Position numbers and translations under genes: made by a program
The notes under the pieces: model-generated
Seen by the model: the letters and a program-made list of their open reading frames with translations, nothing else
What the model was told of the DNA's origin: nothing
Databases searched by the model: none
DNA from: an uncultured Ruminococcus sp.
GTDB taxonomy: Bacteria; Bacillota; Clostridia; Oscillospirales; CAG-272
Length of the DNA: 22,424 nt
Direction: 5' to 3'
Assembly: GCA_902783705.1 (NCBI GenBank)
Contig: CACZSA010000069.1
Span: 1 to 22,424 of the forward strand
Shown here: positions 14,635 to 21,122 of the stretch, in pieces
Numbering within the stretch: position 1 is the first letter of the stretch
Layout of the letters: each line of letters starts with the position of its first letter

Positions 14635-15698
14635 GTGAAAGAACCATCACCGAGGTCGTCGCCGCGCTGATCTGGGACGACGACCGTTTTCTCGTCTGCC
14701 AGCGCCCGGAGAACAAGAAGCGCGCCCTCCTCTGGGAATTCGCCGGAGGAAAGGTCGAGGCGGGCGAGACGAAGAAGGAAGCCCTCGTGCGGGAATGCCG
14801 GGAGGAGCTTGCCGTCACGCTCGACGTCGGGGACGAATTCATGGACGTGACGCACGAATATCCCGATCTCACGGTGCACCTCACCCTCTTTGAGGCGCGC
14901 ATCCGGTCCGGGGAGCCCACCCTCGTCGAGCATCACGCGATGAAATGGGTCCGCGCGGACGAGTGCGATCCCGCAGCGTTCTGCCCGGCGGATACCGTGA
15001 TCCTCGAGCGGCTGAAGGCTTTCGCCGGACGGTGTGAGACGCATCGCTTCGGGGCGGGGACCGTGCGGCTCCTGCGCTCCGCGGCGGGGGAGGCGGACAC
15101 GGTCGTCTATCTGCACGAGGATTTCGTCTCCGCCTGCCATGTACGGGAGAGCATCGAGCGGGAAGGCGTCACGGCGGACCTCGCGGTGATCGGCGGGATC
15201 GACTGGGACGACGCGCTCTCCCCATGGCCCGCGCCGAAGGTCTTCCGCAGCGGACGCGATTTCGGCGGGCATGCCGGGGATCACCTCGATTTTCTCCGGA
15301 ACACCGTTTTCCCGGCGGTCGAGGAAGGGAAGGGATACCGCCGCCGGGCGATCGCGGGCTATTCGCTCGCCGGGCTGTTCGCGCTCTGGGCGGCGTGCGG
15401 ATCGAAAGACTTTTCCGCCTGCGCGTCGGTGTCCGGATCCCTCTGGTTCGAGGGCTTCGGCGACTGGCTTGAAAAACAGGCTCCCTCCCTCGACGGGGTG
15501 TATCTCTCCGTCGGCGACCGGGAGAAGGGCACGAAGAACGCCCGGATGGCGAAGGTCGAGGACGAGACGCGCCGCGCGTGCCGGATCCTCGGGGAGAGTG
15601 GCGTCCCCGCCGTCTTCGAGCTGAACGCGGGCGGCCATTTCAACGATCCGGAAAAACGCCTCGCGCGCGGGATCGCCGTCATGCTGAAAGGAGTCTGA
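14631..15698 (+). CDS. Nudix (MutT-like) hydrolase fused to a serine esterase domain
   Basis: Seen: 355 residues in one uninterrupted frame. Residues 1-130 form a MutT-type Nudix domain with LLWEFAGGKVEAGET and box G40-x5-E46-x7-R54-E55-C-R-E58-E59; the usual Gly near the end is Ala61. Residues about 140-355 look like an alpha/beta hydrolase of the esterase D/enterochelin-esterase group: AIAGYSLAGL with nucleophile Ser245, Asp296 in SVGDRE and His336 in AGGHFND complete the triad. No signal peptide, so cytoplasmic. Known: MutT domains hydrolyse 8-oxo-dGTP or other nucleoside diphosphate derivatives, including ppGpp in some cases; a Nudix-esterase fusion is not one I know as standard. It sits in a coupled operon with relQ, which hints at nucleotide or alarmone turnover. 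Substrates of both halves are unproven. Confidence 0.85.
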   Translation: MSERTITEVVAALIWDDDRFLVCQRPENKKRALLWEFAGGKVEAGETKKEALVRECREELAVTLDVGDEFMDVTHEYPDLTVHLTLFEARIRSGEPTLVEHHAMKWVRADECDPAAFCPADTVILERLKAFAGRCETHRFGAGTVRLLRSAAGEADTVVYLHEDFVSACHVRESIEREGVTADLAVIGGIDWDDALSPWPAPKVFRSGRDFGGHAGDHLDFLRNTVFPAVEEGKGYRRRAIAGYSLAGLFALWAACGSKDFSACASVSGSLWFEGFGDWLEKQAPSLDGVYLSVGDREKGTKNARMAKVEDETRRACRILGESGVPAVFELNAGGHFNDPEKRLARGIAVMLKGV

Positions 15699-15699
15699 C

Positions 15700-16047
15700 A
15701 TGCTGTTCATCGAATATCCGAAGTGCTCGACCTGCCAGAAGGCGAAGAAGTGGCTGGACGATCACGGCGCGGCCTATGACGACCGCAATATCAAGGAGGA
15801 GAACCCGACGGCGGAGGAGATCGCGCGCTGGCAGCAGACGAGCGGGCTGCCGCTGCGGAAATTCTTCAACACAAGCGGGCTGCTCTACAAATCCATGAAC
15901 CTCAGGGACCGCCTGCCCTCGATGAGCGAGGAGGAGCAGATCGCCCTGCTCGCCTCCGACGGGATGCTCGTGAAGCGCCCGATCCTCGTGACGGAGAAGA
16001 CCGTGCTCATCGGCTTCCGGGAGGCCGAGTGGGAAGCGGCTTTGTAA
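15700..16047 (+). CDS. ArsC/Spx-family thioredoxin-fold protein
   Basis: Seen: 115 residues. The N-terminal YPKCSTCQKAKKWL has a CxxC pair (Cys9, Cys12), and GLPLRKFFNTSG, MLVKRPIL (Arg93) and VLIGFREAEW are typical of the ArsC/YffB/Spx group. Known: ArsC enzymes reduce arsenate with a single cysteine, whereas Spx binds RNA polymerase alpha and senses thiol stress by a CxxC switch. The CxxC favours a Spx/YffB-like redox protein, but this length fits both, and RNA-polymerase-binding features cannot be judged by eye. AAAGGAG lies inside the end of the previous gene and the ATG follows that gene's stop by 1 nt, so it belongs to the relQ operon. Expected location cytoplasm. Confidence 0.87.
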   Translation: MLFIEYPKCSTCQKAKKWLDDHGAAYDDRNIKEENPTAEEIARWQQTSGLPLRKFFNTSGLLYKSMNLRDRLPSMSEEEQIALLASDGMLVKRPILVTEKTVLIGFREAEWEAAL

Positions 16048-16092
16048 ACGTCATTCGGCGCAACATTTTCTCAAAAGACCGCGGAAAATTCA

Positions 16093-16143
16093 TTGAAAAA
16101 ATCTCCCGTCTGTGATACAATACAGAGGAAGGCACTTCCTCTG
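16093..16143 (+). promoter_or_regulatory. Promoter with perfect palindrome at the transcription start (GDPD operon)
   Basis: TTGAAA (16093-16098), 17 bp, TACAAT (16116-16121). A perfect 9-3-9 palindrome, CAGAGGAAG (16123-16131) GCA CTTCCTCTG (16135-16143), begins 2 bp after the -10 and covers the expected +1 near 16127. It could be an operator, or a 5'-terminal mRNA hairpin if transcription starts at its left edge. Confidence 0.75.
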
Positions 16144-16174
16144 CATGGGGAGCGCAGATCAAGGAGATTTTTTG

Positions 16175-16975
16175 ATGGAAAAATTGCCTTACAAAAATAA
16201 AATATCCGTCGCCGCACACCGCGGAAACGCGAAATACTGCCCCGAGAACACAATGGCATCCTTCCGCTCGGCGGCCGCGCTCCATCCCGACATGATCGAG
16301 CTCGACGTCCACATGACGAAGGACGGGGCGCTGGTCGTGATGCACGATCACAAGGTCGACCGCACGACCGACGGGCACGGCTTCCTGCACGATCTCACGC
16401 TCAGCGAGGTGAAGTCCCTCGACGCGGGCGCGTGGAAGGGAGAAGAATTCCGCGGCGAGCGGGTCCCCACGTTCGAGGAATTCCTCGCGTTCATGGCGGA
16501 GCACCCGGAGATCATGCTCAACGTGGAGCTGAAGGATTATCCGGCGATGTGGGGCGCGTTTGCCTACGAATCCGCCGAAAAGACGATCGCCCTGATGGAC
16601 CGGTACGGCGTCACGGGACGGAGCGTCGTCAACACGTGGAGCGGGGTGCTCAACGAATGGCTCGCTGAGAAGTACGGAGATCGGATCCGCATCCACGCCT
16701 ACCATCCGCAGGAGCTGATGGGGGCAGGTCAGCGCCGCTTTGTCTACGATTACGCCTACTGCGTCTGCCTGTTCAGCACGTGGAAGGGCGTCTCCGTCGT
16801 GCCGAAGCAGATGTTTGATTTCGCCCTCTCGTACGGCGTCGAGCCGTGGGTCTTCTATCCGAAGGACACGCCCGAGGCCTACGACGAATCGATCGAAAAC
16901 GGCGCCGTCCTCTTCACCTCGAACGATCCCGCGTGGGCGATGGACTATCTCCGCGCGAAGGGCCTGCACGATTGA
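16175..16975 (+). CDS. Glycerophosphodiester phosphodiesterase
   Basis: Seen: 266 residues from the ATG at 16175, 8 nt after AAGGAG. GDPD signature residues are present: His15-Arg16 in AAHRGNAK, PENTMASF, Glu42 and Asp44 in IELDVHMTKDG, His57 in VMHDH, Glu118 and Lys120 in NVELKDY. Reaction: hydrolyses glycerophosphodiesters (from phospholipid turnover) to an alcohol and sn-glycerol 3-phosphate. No signal peptide, so it acts in the cytoplasm, as UgpQ does. The in-frame ATG at 16112 lies upstream of +1 and is rejected. 31 nt upstream of the GpsA-like dehydrogenase, which would use its product, so the pair is functionally coherent. Confidence 0.92.
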   Translation: MEKLPYKNKISVAAHRGNAKYCPENTMASFRSAAALHPDMIELDVHMTKDGALVVMHDHKVDRTTDGHGFLHDLTLSEVKSLDAGAWKGEEFRGERVPTFEEFLAFMAEHPEIMLNVELKDYPAMWGAFAYESAEKTIALMDRYGVTGRSVVNTWSGVLNEWLAEKYGDRIRIHAYHPQELMGAGQRRFVYDYAYCVCLFSTWKGVSVVPKQMFDFALSYGVEPWVFYPKDTPEAYDESIENGAVLFTSNDPAWAMDYLRAKGLHD

Positions 16976-17006
16976 TTGAATTGAAAGATATTGACGGGAG
17001 TTTGAA

Positions 17007-18053
17007 ATGGCTGTTGTAACGATCGTCGGATCCGGCATGATGGGATCCGCGCTCGCGTTTCCGGCGAGGGAGAACGGGCATGAGGTCCGCCTCGTCGGCA
17101 CGCATCTCGACCGGGAGATCATCGACGCCTGCCGCGCGGTGAATCGGCATCCGAAATTCACAAAGGATTTCCCCGACGGGGTGAAGTTTTACCAGATCGA
17201 GGAGATGGAGGCGGCGATCCGGGGCGCGGACCTCGTGATCGGCGGCGTGTCGAGCTTCGGCGTCGACTGGTTCGGCGAACACGTCCTGCCCGCCGTGCCG
17301 GAGGAGACGCCCATCCTCACCGTGACGAAGGGGCTGCTCGACACTCCGGACGGAAGGCTCCTGCCCTATCCCGCGGTGTGGGCGGAGCGGCTCGCAAAGA
17401 TCGGGCGGCACCCGAACCTCAACGCGGTCGGCGGTCCCTGCACGAGCTATGAGCTTGTCGCGCACGATCAGACCGAGGTAGCCTTCTGCGGACACGACAT
17501 GGAGACCCTCCGCCGCATCCGCGAGATCATGAAGACCGATTACTACCACATCAGCCTCTCGACCGACGTCACGGGCATCGAGAGCGCGGTCGCCCTGAAA
17601 AACGGGTACGCGCTCGCCGTCGCGCTCACGATCGGGCTGAATCAGCGGCAGTTCGGGCTCGACTCCGAGCTCCATTACAACTCGCAGGCGGCGGTCTTCG
17701 GCGAGGCGGTGCGCGAGATGGCGAAGCTGCTCGAGATGCAGGGCGCGGGGACGCTCGACAACCTCTGCGTCGGCGCGGGCGACCTCTACGTCACGGTCTA
17801 CGGCGGGCGGACAAGGCTCGTCGGGATCCTGCTCGGACGCGGGCTCGACATCGACGAGGCGAAGGCGGAGCTCAAGGGCGTGACGCTCGAATCGCTCGTC
17901 GTCGCCGTCCGGGTGGCGCGGGCCGTGCGGATCCGGGCCGAACGCGGGGAAGTGGATCCCGCCGATTTCCCGCTGCTGATGCACGTCGACGCGATCCTCA
18001 CGGAAAAGGCACCCGTCGACATCCCGTGGGAGGCCTTCACGTTCGAGGCCTGA
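17007..18053 (+). CDS. gpsA: NAD(P)-dependent glycerol-3-phosphate dehydrogenase-like protein
   Basis: Seen: 348 residues. An N-terminal Rossmann motif VGSGMMGSALAF (7-18), LTVTKGL with Lys108, GGPCTSYELV (142-151), catalytic Lys198 in ALKNGYALA and GAGDLYVT (256-263) are those of the GpsA family. Reaction: DHAP with NAD(P)H to sn-glycerol 3-phosphate, the phospholipid backbone, reversible. Two motifs differ from the standard enzyme: GGPSHAEEV is GGPCTSYEL, and the GxGDLxVT...SRNRxxG region reads YGGRTRLVG. The protein may therefore be a second, divergent paralog; the symbol is tentative. GGGAG precedes the ATG. Only 3 nt separate its stop from the stop of the convergent DUF4830 gene, with no terminator between. 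Confidence 0.83.
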   Translation: MAVVTIVGSGMMGSALAFPARENGHEVRLVGTHLDREIIDACRAVNRHPKFTKDFPDGVKFYQIEEMEAAIRGADLVIGGVSSFGVDWFGEHVLPAVPEETPILTVTKGLLDTPDGRLLPYPAVWAERLAKIGRHPNLNAVGGPCTSYELVAHDQTEVAFCGHDMETLRRIREIMKTDYYHISLSTDVTGIESAVALKNGYALAVALTIGLNQRQFGLDSELHYNSQAAVFGEAVREMAKLLEMQGAGTLDNLCVGAGDLYVTVYGGRTRLVGILLGRGLDIDEAKAELKGVTLESLVVAVRVARAVRIRAERGEVDPADFPLLMHVDAILTEKAPVDIPWEAFTFEA

Positions 18054-18056
18054 GCG

Positions 18057-18551
18057 TTAGGATTTCACGGGCCGCTCAAAGCCGTGGATGAACCCCGTCA
18101 CGTCGGAGGAGCAGATATCCCCGCCGACGGCGCGGTTCCGCCAGACGATGACGTTCGCCATGACGATGCCGTCGTAATCCGGATAATTCGTGACCCGGAA
18201 CGTATAGCGCGTGACGTCCTTGCCGCGGTATTTCGCGAGGTCGAGGCCCTGTCCCCGCTGCAGTTCGTTGTAGGACTTCATGACCTTGTCGAATTCCTTC
18301 GGGATGCGGATCTTCGTGACCTCGAGCGGCTCCGCCTCGACCTCCCAGCCGAACTGGGCGAGGAATTCTGCGGCGTCCTCCTTCGTTTTCACCCCCTTGT
18401 AGCGGTACTGCTCCGCCGCGGCGGTGACGGCCTTGGTGGAGACGGGGACGTATTCCGGGACCGAGAGGACCACGGCGCAGAGGACGGCGAGCGAGACGGC
18501 GATCACACCGAAGAATTTCAGCGTGCTTGCGCGGACGGTGCAGACAAACAT
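18057..18551 (-). CDS. DUF4830-type membrane-anchored protein
   Basis: Seen: 164 residues from the ATG at 18551, which has AAGGAGG 8 nt upstream; the earlier in-frame ATG at 18647 lacks an RBS. One N-terminal transmembrane helix (about 11-31), then an extracytoplasmic domain with GVKTKEDAAEFLAQFGWEV, IPKEFDKVMKSYNELQRGQG, LAKYRGKDVTRYTF and GGDICSSDVTGFIHGFERP. This layout matches the DUF4830 family of Clostridia, of unknown role, often found near housekeeping genes. Faces the outside. Divergent from egsA with about 100 bp between start codons, so control may be shared, but no promoter could be placed with confidence. Confidence 0.8.
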   Translation of the reverse strand: MFVCTVRASTLKFFGVIAVSLAVLCAVVLSVPEYVPVSTKAVTAAAEQYRYKGVKTKEDAAEFLAQFGWEVEAEPLEVTKIRIPKEFDKVMKSYNELQRGQGLDLAKYRGKDVTRYTFRVTNYPDYDGIVMANVIVWRNRAVGGDICSSDVTGFIHGFERPVKS

Positions 18552-18652
18552 GATACGAACCTCCTTGACGGATCGGATTGTTTTTCGCACCATTCCTATG
18601 CGCGGCGCGCGGACAATAGAACCGGGGATGCCCGGTACCGAGGACAACCGAT

Positions 18653-19933
18653 ATGTTTGAACATGTTTTGAAAATCATGCGCTCCTGCCCCTGCGGACGG
18701 CGGCACACGCTCCTCACCGAGGAATGCGTCGTCTCCCCCGATGCGGAGCGGGAAATGCGGGACTACCTCCGCTCGAAGGGCTGGACGGACCCGCTGATCA
18801 TCGCGGACGACAACACCGTGAAATTCGCGCCGCGCCTCGCCGACCTCTTTCCGGCTAAGGTGGAGACGGTGGACGGACACGCGCACGCGACGGAGGTGTG
18901 GTGCGCCCGCGTCGGCGAGACGGTCGACCGGGAACGGCCCGACGTGCTCATCGCGTGCGGCTCGGGATCGGTGCACGACATCACCCGCTACGTCGCCCAT
19001 GAACGCGGCATCCCGTTCGTCTCCTATCCCACCGCCGCGTCGGTCGACGGATTTGTTTCCGGCGTCGCGGCGATGACGTGGCACGGACAGAAGCTGACGT
19101 TCCCGGCCTCCCCGCCCGCCGCGTCCTTCGCGAATCCGGCGGTGTTCGCCTCCGCGCCCGCACGGCTGACGGCATCCGGCGTCGGCGACGTGCTCGGTAA
19201 GTACACCTCGCTCTTCGACTGGCGCGTCGGGCAGATCCTCACCGGGGAATACCTCTGCGAGGAGCTGGTCTCCCTCGAAGCCGAGGCGATCGACGCGCTT
19301 GTCGACGCGCTCGAAAACCGGGAGACGATCGGCAGGGAAGCGTACTGCGAGAAGGTCATGAACGCCCTGCAGATCTCGGGCCTCGCGATCCAGCTCTCGG
19401 GCAACTCCCGTCCGGCGTCCGGCGCGGAGCATCACATGTCCCATCTCTGGGAGATGCACCGCCTGAACGAGACGAACGACGGCCTGCACGGCGAGCAGGT
19501 GGCGGTGGGACTCCTCGCGGTCTCGCGGGTCTACCACCGGGCCCTCGCGGACGGGCCAGACTACGGGCGGATCGCGGCGATCGATCCCGCAAAGGTGATG
19601 GACCGCGCCGCGCTCGAGCCCGTCTTCCGCGACCTCACGGACGGCATCCTGCGCGAAAACCTCCCGGACGGAACGCCCGCCTCCTCGAGCCTCACAAAGA
19701 TCCGGCTGACGGACGACACCGACCGCCTCCTCCATGAAGCGGAGCGTGCGCTCCCGTCCTCCGGGGAGATCGAGCGGCTCTTGAAGCTGGCGGGCACACC
19801 GACCACGCCCGATGAGATCGGACTGGACGCGTCGCCGGAATTCCTCGCCGAATCCCTGCGGTACGCGCCGTATGTCCGGGACCGCCTGACGCTCCTCAAG
19901 GTCCTCGCGGCGGCGGAGCGTTCGGCAGATTAA
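18653..19933 (+). CDS. egsA: sn-glycerol-1-phosphate dehydrogenase (AraM/EgsA family)
   Basis: Seen: 426 residues, GAGGA 8 nt upstream of the ATG. The iron-alcohol-dehydrogenase/DHQ-synthase-like fold shows ACGSGSVHDI (101-110, nucleotide loop), YPTAASVDGFVS (125-136), KLTFPASPP (147-155), Asp179 in GVGD, and metal ligands His260 in AEHHMSHLW and His279 in LHGEQVAVG. Reaction: DHAP with NAD(P)H to sn-glycerol 1-phosphate, the archaeal-type enantiomer. Known in bacteria as B. subtilis AraM, where the product feeds PcrB to make heptaprenylglyceryl phosphate. No arabinose genes adjoin, so the name AraM would mislead. Probably leads a run with the deacetylase and M18 peptidase. Metal (Ni or Zn) cannot be told. 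Confidence 0.92.
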   Translation: MFEHVLKIMRSCPCGRRHTLLTEECVVSPDAEREMRDYLRSKGWTDPLIIADDNTVKFAPRLADLFPAKVETVDGHAHATEVWCARVGETVDRERPDVLIACGSGSVHDITRYVAHERGIPFVSYPTAASVDGFVSGVAAMTWHGQKLTFPASPPAASFANPAVFASAPARLTASGVGDVLGKYTSLFDWRVGQILTGEYLCEELVSLEAEAIDALVDALENRETIGREAYCEKVMNALQISGLAIQLSGNSRPASGAEHHMSHLWEMHRLNETNDGLHGEQVAVGLLAVSRVYHRALADGPDYGRIAAIDPAKVMDRAALEPVFRDLTDGILRENLPDGTPASSSLTKIRLTDDTDRLLHEAERALPSSGEIERLLKLAGTPTTPDEIGLDASPEFLAESLRYAPYVRDRLTLLKVLAAAERSAD

Positions 19934-20002
19934 AAATCACAGAATCACGACAACGGGGATCAGATGTACGCGAACGGACCGAGACAGACGGAAGGAGAGA
20001 GG

Positions 20003-21082
20003 ATGAAAACGAAACTGCGGCTTGCGGCGATCCTGCTTGCGGGAATTCTGCTCGCGGCCTGCGCAAAGAAGCTCGCGGCGGATCTGCCGTCTGAAATGGG
20101 CGGCGTCGGACGAGCCGTACCCGATCCGGCAGAGACCGAGCCCGAGATCGAACCCGTCACCGACACGACCCCGGTATTTCTGCCGCTCGACAATCCGGAT
20201 TCTTCCTCGCCGTTCGGCAGGCTGGTCTGGAACGTCGTGAACGGTTATTATGTCTATGAAATCCCCGCGCGGAACACCTCCGGCATGGCGACCCTGCTCG
20301 AAGCCGATCAGATCCCGAAGGAGCGCTTCGCCGACAGCAATCAGCCGCCCGATAAGGACAACTGGTTCCCCGGACGGGTGAGCTACGACGAGTGGACCGG
20401 GACCGTCACCTATTACTGGGCGGCGGAGGGTTCCACGGCGGACCGCGCGAAATCGACCCTCGACACGCTTGCGAAGTACGGCGGGATCTACCGCGGGGAC
20501 GAGAGCCGCAAGGTTATCTATCTGACCTTTGACTGCGGCTACGAGACCGGGGTGACGGGACAGATTCTCGACGCCCTGCGCGACAAAAAGGCCCCGGGGA
20601 CCTTCTTCATCACGGGACCGTACGTCGAGAAGAACGCAGCCCTTGTCGGGAGAATGCTCGACGAAGGGCATCTCGTCGGGAATCACACCTATCACCACTA
20701 CGACATGACTTCCCTCACCGCCGCCGAGGTGGTCGGGGAGATGCAGCTCTGCGAGGACGCCTTCAAGACGGCGTTTCCCGACGCGCCGGACATGCTCTAC
20801 TTCCGCCCGCCGGAGGGATCCGTGAACGAATGGCTCCTCGCGATCGAGGCGAAGCTCGGCTACCGCACGGTGATGTGGTCCTTCGCCTACGACGACTGGA
20901 AGGAGGAAAAGCAGCCCACCTACGAGGAGGGGATCGCGGCGGTGAAGGCCTGCCTGCATCCCGGGGCCGTCTACCTCCTCCACGCGGAATCCGCGACCAA
21001 CGCTGCGATCCTGCCCGAGTTCATCGACTGGATCCGCGCGCAGGGCTATGAGATCCTCCCGCTCTGCGACATCGGCGCGTAA
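20003..21082 (+). CDS. PdaA-like polysaccharide deacetylase lipoprotein
   Basis: Seen: 359 residues from the ATG at 20003 (AAGGAG just upstream). Lipoprotein signal (lipobox LAAC, Cys20), a spacer, then the NodB-homology domain: TFDCGYE (175-181), GTFFITGPY, GNHTYHH with His228 and His232, FRPPEGS (267-273), WSFAYDDW (292-299) and LLHAESATNA (326-334). This set matches PdaA, the delta-lactam-forming MurNAc deacetylase of spore cortex. The second metal-site Asp of the usual TFDDG is Cys178, as in other PdaA proteins, which use TFDxGYE. Acts outside the membrane on peptidoglycan. Extra N-terminal sequence of about 165 residues before the catalytic domain is longer than the short linker usual for PdaA. 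Implies a spore-forming host. Confidence 0.9.
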   Translation: MKTKLRLAAILLAGILLAACAKKLAADLPSEMGGVGRAVPDPAETEPEIEPVTDTTPVFLPLDNPDSSSPFGRLVWNVVNGYYVYEIPARNTSGMATLLEADQIPKERFADSNQPPDKDNWFPGRVSYDEWTGTVTYYWAAEGSTADRAKSTLDTLAKYGGIYRGDESRKVIYLTFDCGYETGVTGQILDALRDKKAPGTFFITGPYVEKNAALVGRMLDEGHLVGNHTYHHYDMTSLTAAEVVGEMQLCEDAFKTAFPDAPDMLYFRPPEGSVNEWLLAIEAKLGYRTVMWSFAYDDWKEEKQPTYEEGIAAVKACLHPGAVYLLHAESATNAAILPEFIDWIRAQGYEILPLCDIGA

Positions 21083-21122
21083 ACGACATTCTGAACGAAA
21101 TACCGACAAAGGAGATCCATCC

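Noticed and set aside
18653..19933. Calling the dehydrogenase part of an arabinose operon (AraM)
   Set aside because: The family matches AraM, but no arabinose catabolic gene is nearby. The glycerol-phosphate neighbours favour the EgsA reading.
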